Below, one piece after another: positions 33,747 through 41,022 of a stretch of DNA of 41,022 nt. A model generated the notes under the pieces. The model searched no databases. It saw only the letters and a list, made by a program, of their open reading frames with translations, and was not told the DNA's origin. Position 1 is the first letter of the stretch, and each line of letters starts with the position of its first letter. A program made the position numbers and the translations under genes. The DNA comes from Saprospiraceae bacterium (GTDB lineage Bacteria > Bacteroidota > Bacteroidia > Chitinophagales > Saprospiraceae), in the NCBI GenBank assembly GCA_020436785.1, contig JAGQXC010000374.1, positions 1 to 41,022 on the forward strand. Reading direction: 5' to 3'.

Positions 33747-36127
33747 GCAGGGGCCTCCAAATTAATTTTGACGCGCAATGCCCGCAATCCTTCGACATCC
33801 TGCAATTGTTCAATCTCAAAATGTTCAATGTCTTTCATCAGATATTGATTCTTGATCAGATAATTGAAATATTCGACATACTCCTGCCGGTTGGATTCTT
33901 GCATGTAGACGACTGATATGTGTCCTGATTTACGCAACCGCTCCTTGGTTCCTTTGATCAGAGCCTTATCGACTCGTTTTTTAATGATTTCAAAGTCCAT
34001 GTTGTACACCCCATCCACATCAAATTTTTTCTCATCGGTCCTGAACCGGATATCGATGGGTGAGGGATACACCAAAATCATCTGAGCGGTTTCCATCGGA
34101 CAGGCCAGGGTGGTCTGGATCTTATCAATCTCCCGCCCGATACGGCACAAGCTGGTTAACTGCCACAGCCGCAAATTCTTTAAATGGACGTCGGTAAATG
34201 TGGCGTCCCGTAAGATAGACTGACCTACATAGATATTGAATTCGTAACCGTCGGTTTTGATCTTTTCAAAATAATGAGGAATCATGCGCTGAGCACGTTC
34301 ATCTTCCTCTTCGAGGATGTGTTCAATGGTATTGTTGATCAGGCGCAGGCTTTCTTCATAGTCCCTGCGTTGGCGGTAAATGATGCCAAAATGAGGATCC
34401 AGATCATTGAAATAGCCTTTCACCAATTCTGTGACTTGCGGATGATCGTGTTCGATCTGACGCAATATGGACTGGATATCGGAATGAATGAACTGGTAAA
34501 TCCGGACTTCATCACTGGTCGTAATGCCCTTGGAGAGCGACTTGATCACTTTATCAATTTCCCACTGATAGTGGGGCAACAAGGGAAGATTCAGGAATTG
34601 ATTGGCTTCTTTCAGGATTTTTTGAATCCGCTTGAGATTGTCAACATAATCTGCCCGGATAGCCTGGTTTCGAAATAGTGAAGAAGAAACCACGTCGGCC
34701 TGTCCATACAACGGATAGACCTGGTGAAAGCGAATGGGCTCCGCCCGTTTGATCGGAATTAATGGATCTTCATCAAGGTATTTATAAGCGGTAGCAATGA
34801 ATTTCCACTCAACGCTGGGATGAATGTGGGTGTAATTGGTCCGGATTAAGGCCTGAACCCGATTGGTAGTTTCTTCCCGGCTGCGCTCAACAGCGATCTC
34901 AAACAATGGAATCAGTTCGGATATTTTCATCAGATTCAATGCATTGAGGCCATTGGGCCGGCTGGATCCTAATTCCAACAACCCGATGATCTGGCCGTGG
35001 TCATCATTCAATGGTACGATCACCATGCTCCGGATGCCATAATTAAGCAACTCGACTTCAATATCTGTTGGATCATGGTATTGGACCAGGTCTTCGATAA
35101 CGATGATGGTATTCTTTCTGCATAACCGCAAGTAGACCGAATTATCAAATTCCGGATCAAAGATTTCCAAGGGGCTATCGATCAAAAAATTGTGTTCAAT
35201 CTTGTACCGGAATGGGGCTTCGGATGTCAAAGGATAATCAAATGCTTTTACCCCAAGACGCAGATCCGGAACACCAAAGTAATTGCGGGCGATAAACTGT
35301 AGATCCTGGATGCTCTGCGGAAGGGTCAGGGCGTCATTTTCCAATAACTTATGCTTGATTCTGGATAGGGATTCTTCTTCGGTGACGTCAATTAGATTGG
35401 CGAAGACCAACCCTTCAAATTCAAAATGAGTCGGAGGGATCACTTCCAGCCATGCCTGGGTGTCATAAATGTTGGACAGTAAACGGTTAATCTGATCCTG
35501 ACTGATCTCAGGCAATGGTTTCAGTTGTTTAATTTCAAGGAAATCACCATAAAGCTCCGATTTGTAATAGCGCTCGATGCTTTTCCCTTTTGGCCGCATG
35601 ACAAAATTAAACGGCGGATCGATGACGATGTTCTGACCATAATATTTGTTAAGGATAATGGCGCATGCCCTGGCGATGGACACCGCTTTGGTGAGAATCG
35701 GATTGGTTCCAAAGCCAAACCGAATCTCCCTAGAGAGCAACAACTCACTCAGCCGGGGTGTAAAGAAGAAGCCTTTCAAGAGGAATGGCGGTATTGCAAA
35801 TCCCAACTGTTTATCTCTCAAGACGCTGGGAAAAATCCCCGCCAGTAGCAGTTCAACCAGATCGTCATGCTGATCCAGAACATTAAAATCGTCGATTGGC
35901 TCTCCCAATTCGGGCGCCTCTTCAAGCATGGACATGATTTCCTGGGAAAGCACCGCCTCCCCGCGGTCTTCACTGTGCAATTTGGTTTTCCAGAAATCTA
36001 TAATTGGCCGAAAACTTAATTGGGTCTTAAACGGAAACGTATAAGGTCCAAACTTCTCTTCATTGATCAGCTGCGCTTTCTTGCTACTATAATTGTCCGA
36101 ATGGGGTGTAATGGTTTCCATCTGCAA
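33728..36127 (-). CDS. Large GAF-domain protein
   Basis: A 799-residue cytoplasmic protein with no signal or membrane span. The central region (~250-415) contains a GAF-like domain: IIVIEDLVQYHDPTDIEVEL, YGIRSMVIVPLNDDHGQIIG, LLELGSSRPNGLNALNLMK. The N-terminal 240 residues and the C-terminal 380 residues are mostly helical and match no domain I know. There is no kinase, cyclase, HD or DNA-binding output domain, so it is not a standard two-component sensor. Proteins of this size and layout recur in Bacteroidota and are annotated only as GAF proteins. The ligand and role are unknown. Confidence 0.82.
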   Translation of the reverse strand: MQMETITPHSDNYSSKKAQLINEEKFGPYTFPFKTQLSFRPIIDFWKTKLHSEDRGEAVLSQEIMSMLEEAPELGEPIDDFNVLDQHDDLVELLLAGIFPSVLRDKQLGFAIPPFLLKGFFFTPRLSELLLSREIRFGFGTNPILTKAVSIARACAIILNKYYGQNIVIDPPFNFVMRPKGKSIERYYKSELYGDFLEIKQLKPLPEISQDQINRLLSNIYDTQAWLEVIPPTHFEFEGLVFANLIDVTEEESLSRIKHKLLENDALTLPQSIQDLQFIARNYFGVPDLRLGVKAFDYPLTSEAPFRYKIEHNFLIDSPLEIFDPEFDNSVYLRLCRKNTIIVIEDLVQYHDPTDIEVELLNYGIRSMVIVPLNDDHGQIIGLLELGSSRPNGLNALNLMKISELIPLFEIAVERSREETTNRVQALIRTNYTHIHPSVEWKFIATAYKYLDEDPLIPIKRAEPIRFHQVYPLYGQADVVSSSLFRNQAIRADYVDNLKRIQKILKEANQFLNLPLLPHYQWEIDKVIKSLSKGITTSDEVRIYQFIHSDIQSILRQIEHDHPQVTELVKGYFNDLDPHFGIIYRQRRDYEESLRLINNTIEHILEEEDERAQRMIPHYFEKIKTDGYEFNIYVGQSILRDATFTDVHLKNLRLWQLTSLCRIGREIDKIQTTLACPMETAQMILVYPSPIDIRFRTDEKKFDVDGVYNMDFEIIKKRVDKALIKGTKERLRKSGHISVVYMQESNRQEYVEYFNYLIKNQYLMKDIEHFEIEQLQDVEGLRALRVKINLEAPAQLSKK

Positions 36128-36224
36128 GGGTCCTGAATTTCATTGTTCCCGTAAATAACGCGCAATTACCAACGGGACTACCTGCTTTTTAGATGAAAAT
36201 AATGAAATGATTGATCAGTAGGGC

Positions 36225-36758
36225 TCAGGATTTGGGTTTATCTGCATCAAAGGACATGTGATAACCAATTTTTGCCGGCTCATCGTCGTCATAATCCTCC
36301 CATCCGATGATCTCCTGCAAGAATTCCTCCATATGCCGGATGATAAACGGTTCTTTGATCTCTTCAGGTCGATAGATGGCAATGGTTTTGGGAACCCTCG
36401 GATCACCAAATCCTTCAATATGAGGATACTGGATCATCACCAGGACTTTGCCATTAAAAAGCTGTTGATAGATCAATGATCCCTTTGACTTGATCAGTGG
36501 TTGCTGCAGATTGTTATTGATCCTTGCAGCGATGCCTGAAGCCTCCGTACCCAAAGAAAACTGAACCAATCCGATGTTAACCAATTCGTCCATTTCACTT
36601 ATTTCGGCATTCAGAGCGCAACGCTGGTTAATTTCTGTCAGGGTTTGCAGGAGTAATGGCTTCAGACCTCCCGACCAGGCTGCCCGGTAGTGTTCGGTCT
36701 TTGCCAGGATAGCCTTATAATTCTGCACTTTACTCAACAAATTGGTGTAAACATCCAT
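36225..36758 (-). CDS. Conserved hypothetical protein, acidic C-terminus
   Basis: 177 residues, soluble and without a signal peptide. The N-terminal half is helical (MDVYTNLLSKVQNYKAILAK, WSGGLKPLLLQTLTEINQRC). The second half is beta-rich (LVNIGLVQFSLGTEASGI, LIYQQLFNGKVLVMIQYPHI, PKTIAIYRPEEIKEPFII). It ends in HMEEFLQEIIGWEDYDDDEP. I do not recognise the family. It lies 97 bp before the GAF gene and 54 bp after the aspartate kinase gene on the same strand, so the three could share a transcript. Confidence 0.75.
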   Translation of the reverse strand: MDVYTNLLSKVQNYKAILAKTEHYRAAWSGGLKPLLLQTLTEINQRCALNAEISEMDELVNIGLVQFSLGTEASGIAARINNNLQQPLIKSKGSLIYQQLFNGKVLVMIQYPHIEGFGDPRVPKTIAIYRPEEIKEPFIIRHMEEFLQEIIGWEDYDDDEPAKIGYHMSFDADKPKS

Positions 36759-36812
36759 GGTAAATCATTTTAGCCTTAAGGTAATCAAGTCTCACCACAG
36801 GGTAATCCCACC

Positions 36813-38102
36813 CTATTTGATAGCATATTCAGGCAAAGCCTGGGTTACGAATTGAACTGTTTCTTTGAAACGTTCTTCCAATAAAACAATCCGTTTTTGC
36901 AACAGTTGCTCCTCGGTGGACGGATGGGTATGCCGGATGGTAATCAACCACACTTCTTTGGTAACGTGGACAGTAAAATCAGCTTCCAGATCTTTTAACA
37001 ATAAGTTCAGATGCCGCGGTCTGTTTTGGGTAACCAACGTCAAGGTAATGGCCGTATTGCGGAGAACATTCACTTTGAAACCATGCCTGGCCATAAGGAG
37101 AAAGGCCGAACTCATCGGAGTGACCTCCATGAATGCATAATCCCTGGTGGATAACTGAATCATGACCTGATCCTCTTCGATAATAACAATGGGGGGATAG
37201 ACGACATCCACATGATCTTCGATCCGGGTTCCAGGATCCGAAAGTTGTTCAAATGACCGGACGACCAGCGGAATCTGACGATTTTGCAATGGTTTTATGG
37301 TCTTGGGATGCAATACTTTTGCTCCGTAATAGGTCATTTCGATGGCTTCCTGGAAAGACATCCGGTCCAACTTATGAACCTCATCGAAACGATCCGGATC
37401 ACCGGTCATAATACCGGGCACATCTTTCCATACCGTCACTGTTCTAGCTTCCAGACAATGAGCCAATATTGCAGCAGAATAATCTGAACCTTCACGACCC
37501 AAAGTGGTATTTTCGTTATCTGCCGTACATCCAATGAATCCTTGCGTAAGGACGACGCAATCATCATGTAAAATGGGCATTACTTTGCGGTAAATGGCAT
37601 TCTTGGTTTCTTCCCAGAGAACCTGGGCCTGTCTGAATGTCCGGTCGGTTTGTATCAGGTCCCTGGCGTCCACCCAGACGACAGCAATTCCTAATTCCCT
37701 GAGGTAAGCCTCTACCAGAGTCGAAGACAACAACTCCCCCACCGCTACAACCTGGTCATAAACGTAGTCATATTGATCAACGTCCTGATCATCAAGTCCC
37801 CATTCCAGCTCAACAAAAAGATCGTTGAGCCTGACTTTGACCGGATTGGAATCATCAAGCAACTGAACGGCAACCTGGATATGGTCTTCAACCAGTTTAT
37901 GCATCAAAGCAGGGACTTTTTCAGGCTGATCAAAGTGTGCATTAACCAACGCTTCCAGTTGATTGGTGGTTTTTCCCATCGCCGAGATCACCAAAACCAG
38001 AGGACCATGCTGAAAATCTTGTATGATCCGGCCTACCTGTCTAATGGCCTCAGGTGTCCGAATCGAAGCACCACCAAATTTATAAACCTCAATATCCTTC
38101 AT
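36813..38102 (-). CDS. lysC: Aspartate kinase (monofunctional)
   Basis: A 429-residue aspartokinase. KFGGASIRTPEAIRQ (8-22) is the ATP/aspartate loop, with Ala where most have Thr. VAVGELLSSTLVEAYL, LTQGFIGCTADNENTTLGRE and GSDYSAAILA are the substrate segments. VTVWKDVPGIMTGDP and YYGAKVLHPKTI are typical of the C-terminal half of the kinase domain. The last ~140 residues form the regulatory part, which is less like a standard ACT pair. No homoserine dehydrogenase is fused. It catalyses ATP-dependent phosphorylation of aspartate for Lys, Met and Thr synthesis; no pathway partners are adjacent. Confidence 0.93.
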   Translation of the reverse strand: MKDIEVYKFGGASIRTPEAIRQVGRIIQDFQHGPLVLVISAMGKTTNQLEALVNAHFDQPEKVPALMHKLVEDHIQVAVQLLDDSNPVKVRLNDLFVELEWGLDDQDVDQYDYVYDQVVAVGELLSSTLVEAYLRELGIAVVWVDARDLIQTDRTFRQAQVLWEETKNAIYRKVMPILHDDCVVLTQGFIGCTADNENTTLGREGSDYSAAILAHCLEARTVTVWKDVPGIMTGDPDRFDEVHKLDRMSFQEAIEMTYYGAKVLHPKTIKPLQNRQIPLVVRSFEQLSDPGTRIEDHVDVVYPPIVIIEEDQVMIQLSTRDYAFMEVTPMSSAFLLMARHGFKVNVLRNTAITLTLVTQNRPRHLNLLLKDLEADFTVHVTKEVWLITIRHTHPSTEEQLLQKRIVLLEERFKETVQFVTQALPEYAIK

Positions 38103-38293
38103 TTGGAACCTCTTCCTTTAAGCTGGCAAAGTTTGATAAAAGCCATCGTTTTGGGAAATTTCTCAGGATCTTTCCGATGCCCTCCGCCAATAATTCCCCG
38201 CAGACCATCAACATTTTATGAGGCGATAGTTCAGACCGCTTCACTGCGGATAAAAATTCTTGCTTTATCTTTAGACACGGCTAATAAATCAGG

Positions 38294-40339
38294 ATGAATA
38301 CCGCAATGCTGCGCATTATTTGGTTTGCATTACTTATGGGTATCTTACCTAACCAGCTTTCAGGCCAAATCCCCGAACCTGATCCGGATCTTTCGTTTGT
38401 AGAAGACTTTCTCCAGAATGAGGAAGGGGTTGATGCTGCCTTTATGGATGAATTAATGCAAACCCTCCGCATCCGGATGACCGATCCCCTTAATTTGAAT
38501 ACGGCCGATTACGATGCGTTAAAGTCGCTTTATCTGCTGTCGGATTTACAAATTGCAGAAATCCTGAGACACCGGGTTCTTTACGGGCCGTTCCTGAACA
38601 CGATGGAGCTGCAATCCATCCCATCACTGGATATCAGCACGATTCGACGGATTCTGCCTTTCATCACATTGAACGATAGTCATTCACAGCGCTTTTCTTG
38701 GCCCGACCTGGGTCGGGGTGATCACGAGATCATTTCCCGGATCACTCGTGTCCTCGAACAACGAAATGGATTCATGCCGGATGCAAGTGGGGCAACCAGT
38801 TATCTTGGCGATCCGAATCAGATTAACCTGCGCTACCGGTACCGGGCTACCAACCGGTTCAGTCTGGGGCTCACGGTTGAAAAAGATGCCGGTGAGCCTT
38901 ACTGGATTGAAGGACAGGGCCCGGATTTCCTGTCTGCCCATGTTTCCATCCGCGACGCTGGCAAAGTGAAAGATTTGGTTTTAGGTGACTTCTCTTTAAG
39001 ACTTGGCCAGGGACTGGTGATCAATACCAGGTACAATGCAGGCAAAAGTGCACTGGTAACCAATTTTGCAAAAGGAGGCCGAACGTTAAACCCCTACACC
39101 GCCATCAATGAATTCAACTTTTTTCGTGGAGCAGCAGGGACGTTCCGTTTAGGACAAAATCTGGAAGCAACCTGTTTTGTCAGCCGGAGAAAGGTCAGTT
39201 CTTCATTGCTCGAAACGGGTGACTCACTGGTGCTGGCCCGCACTTTTGACCAGACCGGATATCACCGGACACTGGCTGAATTGAATCGAAAAGGTGATTT
39301 GCAGGTGGACCTGCTGGGTGGTGCATTACAGTACCGGGCCAATCGGCTTGACCTGGGTATCCAAACAGCCTATTACCGTTTCGCGCCCACCGTAGACCGG
39401 AGAAATGATACGTATGGGCTTTATTACATCCAGGGCGATCGTTTATGGACCAGCAGCATGGATTATCGATACATCTTCGCCAAAGCTTACCTGTTTGGTG
39501 AAGTGGCCTATCAAAATGGACATCTCGCACAGGTCCATGGCTTGCTGATGAGTATTTCCAGGAAAGCGAACCTCGGATTGTATTACCGCAATCTATCCCC
39601 GGAGTACATCCTTCTTCAGGGCGATGTGTTCGGAGAATCCGGCGTCAACGAACAAGGATTCTACTGGGGATTTGAATATCAATTCGATAAGAACTGGAGT
39701 ATCCACACCTACGTAGACTGGTTTGCCTATCCCTGGCTGCGTTACCGGATCAACAAGCCATCACAAGGCCAGGAGTATCTGGGAAGAATACGCTATTACA
39801 TCAAGCGCAAATTGGAAATTTATTTCCAAGCACGCTATGAACAAAAAGAACGGAACACGTCAGCTTCTTCCACTTTGGGCGGGATCGTTCAACCTACTTA
39901 TCTGAGCCGTTTCCGCTTAAATACCGATTGGGACATCAATCGCACCTGGAATTACCGGTCGCGTTTTGAAATTTCACGCTTCAGGATTCAGGACCTCTCA
40001 TTGGAAAAAGGATGGTTATGGTATCATGACGTCATCTATCATCCTCTGGAATATCCGGTAACACTTTCGGGCAGGATCGCCCGGTTTAACACCGACGGTT
40101 TTGACAGCCGGATCTACGCCTACGAACAAGATCTCATTTATACTTTTTCCATCCCATTCTATTACCTGAGGGGATGGCGTTATTACCTGAATTTGCGGTA
40201 CAAATGGGAAGGGTTTACGTTTGAAATACGGGCTGCGCAAACACGTTATGCCGACCGTGGATCCATTGGTACCGGACCGGCTAAGATCAATTCCAACCAC
40301 CGCACGGATGTCCGGGCACAGGTAATTTACCGTTTCTAA
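38294..40339 (+). CDS. Envelope protein with HhH motifs and outer-membrane beta-barrel
   Basis: 681 residues. The signal peptide ends near LPNQLSG. Residues ~55-130 carry two helix-hairpin-helix units of the ComEA type (LNLNTADYDALKSLYLLSD, then LYGPFLNTMELQSIPSLDIS). From about 135 to the end the pattern is repeated amphipathic strands: RYRYRATNRFSLGLTVEKDA, LVLGDFSLRLGQGLVINTRY, ETCFVSRRKV-like strands and many Arg/Tyr pairs, closing with the strand RTDVRAQVIYRF, as expected of a 16-20-strand barrel. HhH motifs bind DNA in competence proteins. Proteins with this layout are common in Bacteroidota, but their role is unproven. The gene is divergent from lysC. Confidence 0.82.
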   Translation: MNTAMLRIIWFALLMGILPNQLSGQIPEPDPDLSFVEDFLQNEEGVDAAFMDELMQTLRIRMTDPLNLNTADYDALKSLYLLSDLQIAEILRHRVLYGPFLNTMELQSIPSLDISTIRRILPFITLNDSHSQRFSWPDLGRGDHEIISRITRVLEQRNGFMPDASGATSYLGDPNQINLRYRYRATNRFSLGLTVEKDAGEPYWIEGQGPDFLSAHVSIRDAGKVKDLVLGDFSLRLGQGLVINTRYNAGKSALVTNFAKGGRTLNPYTAINEFNFFRGAAGTFRLGQNLEATCFVSRRKVSSSLLETGDSLVLARTFDQTGYHRTLAELNRKGDLQVDLLGGALQYRANRLDLGIQTAYYRFAPTVDRRNDTYGLYYIQGDRLWTSSMDYRYIFAKAYLFGEVAYQNGHLAQVHGLLMSISRKANLGLYYRNLSPEYILLQGDVFGESGVNEQGFYWGFEYQFDKNWSIHTYVDWFAYPWLRYRINKPSQGQEYLGRIRYYIKRKLEIYFQARYEQKERNTSASSTLGGIVQPTYLSRFRLNTDWDINRTWNYRSRFEISRFRIQDLSLEKGWLWYHDVIYHPLEYPVTLSGRIARFNTDGFDSRIYAYEQDLIYTFSIPFYYLRGWRYYLNLRYKWEGFTFEIRAAQTRYADRGSIGTGPAKINSNHRTDVRAQVIYRF

Positions 40340-40391
40340 AGGCTGCAAAAAGTACAAACAGGTAAATAAACCGGCAAGGCCTGGACGAAAT

Positions 40392-40423
40392 GAAAATGGG
40401 AACCCGTCTGGATTCCCATTTTC
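40392..40423. terminator. Bidirectional terminator between the HhH-barrel gene and the T9SS cargo gene
   Basis: GAAAATGGGAA (40392-40402) and TTCCCATTTTC (40413-40423) are perfect 11 bp arms with a short loop. The T stretch is inside the stem and short (4) on both sides, so efficiency is uncertain. Confidence 0.55.
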
Positions 40424-40442
40424 CGAATGCAGAACACTTCTT

Positions 40443-41022
40443 TTATCGCAATAGCGTTATATTCCCTTTTTTGGTCAACGTTTCCCCGTTTTCACAGCGT
40501 ACGAACAGGTAGTATCCATAGACATCCGGAGGAAGTTGTGTGTTTTTATAGGTACCATCCCAACCACTCGATTGGATATTGGATTCAAAAACTTTTTCTC
40601 CCCAACGGTTATAAATGAGAAGTTGCATTTCATCAATGATCACTCCCCGCACATAAAGAATGTCATTGTTCCCGTCTCCATTGGGTGTGAATGCATTTGG
40701 AATGAAGATGTAAGGCATATCACACTCCGGTTGCCGGACGGTGACCTGGACGGTATCCGAACCGGTGCATCCGTGCATATCCGTAACGTTGACTGTGTAA
40801 ATGGTGGTTTGTTCCGGAGTAGCAATTGGATTGGAAATGGATCCATTGTCCAGAGAACCGGAAGGATCCCACCCATACGATACGTAATTTGGATGTGTGA
40901 TTACTTCCAGTTGTGATGATTCACCACGGATGATGGTGGTGGGATCAGCGGTAGCAACCACCGGTGGTTCAAAAATGAACACATTGGGTAAGTTGATGGT
41001 ATCTGACTGTACACAACCTCCA
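40443..41022 (-). CDS. C-terminal end of a T9SS type B cargo protein with PKD-like domain (5' end outside window)
   Basis: 193 codons are in frame to the right edge with no start visible. Residues begin GGCVQSDTINLPNVFIFEPP and contain a PKD/Ig-like unit (TIIRGESSQLEVITHPNYVS ... TTIYTVNVTDMHGCTGSD). The last ~85 residues are the gliding motility-associated type B sorting domain: IFIPNAFTPNGDGNNDIL, QLLIYNRWGEKVFESN, SGWDGTYKNTQLPPDVYGYY and GETLTKKGNITLLR. Such C-termini direct export through T9SS and surface attachment, often linked to PorV/SprF partners. The full protein is probably large and repetitive. Confidence 0.92.
   Translation of the reverse strand, partial: GGCVQSDTINLPNVFIFEPPVVATADPTTIIRGESSQLEVITHPNYVSYGWDPSGSLDNGSISNPIATPEQTTIYTVNVTDMHGCTGSDTVQVTVRQPECDMPYIFIPNAFTPNGDGNNDILYVRGVIIDEMQLLIYNRWGEKVFESNIQSSGWDGTYKNTQLPPDVYGYYLFVRCENGETLTKKGNITLLR

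Noticed and set aside
38103-38293. Lysine riboswitch or leader before the aspartate kinase gene
   Set aside because: The 190 bp gap shows no long stem set, terminator or alternating segments.
1-41022. CRISPR arrays, insertion sequences, prophage genes, tRNA or rRNA genes
   Set aside because: No repeat-spacer pattern, transposase, integrase, phage structural gene or cloverleaf was found on either strand by eye.

Overview
The window is a stretch of ordinary chromosome from a Bacteroidota bacterium, probably from the Saprospiria/Cytophagia-like part of the phylum (inference from protein types; no rRNA is present). The evidence is two TonB-dependent receptors with N-terminal carboxypeptidase-regulatory-like domains, secreted proteins with type IX secretion (T9SS) C-terminal domains, a GldA/GldF/GldG-type ABC cluster, futalosine-pathway menaquinone genes, DUF1573 and DUF5916 proteins, and -7 promoter elements of the TAnnTTTG type with few Shine-Dalgarno sites.

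Layout: 1-3.1 kb (minus) holds a secretion pair, an outer-membrane-factor-like protein fused to a GH18-like TIM barrel and an overlapping HlyD-type adaptor that runs off the left edge. 3.3-6.9 kb holds a small MIase-like protein, a YciO/YrdC protein and the tightly coupled set mqnE-phosphatase-mqnA. 7-15.3 kb holds a GT2 glycosyltransferase, two head-to-head TonB-dependent receptors, a T9SS-exported alpha/beta-hydrolase-like protein that lacks its nucleophile serine, and a small lipoprotein. 15.3-19 kb holds ilvE, a possible HolD/uracil-DNA-glycosylase-fold protein, rdgB, a UbiA-type prenyltransferase (probable mqnP) and a DUF1573 lipoprotein. 19.0-19.87 kb has no credible protein gene but carries two strong plus-strand terminators, attenuator-like alternating complementary segments and a near-perfect palindrome. 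19.9-25.6 kb (minus) is one block: ABC ATPase, permease, GldG-like protein, DUF4340 protein and a PolX-like PHP protein with a degenerate polymerase site. 25.8-29.7 kb holds a MORN-repeat lipoprotein, a solitary HsdR-N-type nuclease domain, the threonine-degradation pair tdh-kbl, and tag. 29.8-41 kb holds a DUF5916 protein, small secreted unknowns, a CotH-like protein, a GAF-domain protein, an unknown, an aspartate kinase, an HhH plus beta-barrel envelope protein, and the C-terminal end of a large T9SS type B cargo protein.

Much of the window builds or uses the cell envelope, mixed with housekeeping metabolism. Menaquinone synthesis is represented twice (mqnE/mqnA and the prenyltransferase). 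The most unusual item is the outer-membrane factor fused to a GH18-like domain next to an HlyD adaptor, which suggests a polysaccharide exporter that trims its own product. The other items worth checking are the orphan structured RNAs at 19.15-19.65 kb, the phosphatase embedded in the menaquinone genes, and two enzyme-family proteins with lost catalytic residues.
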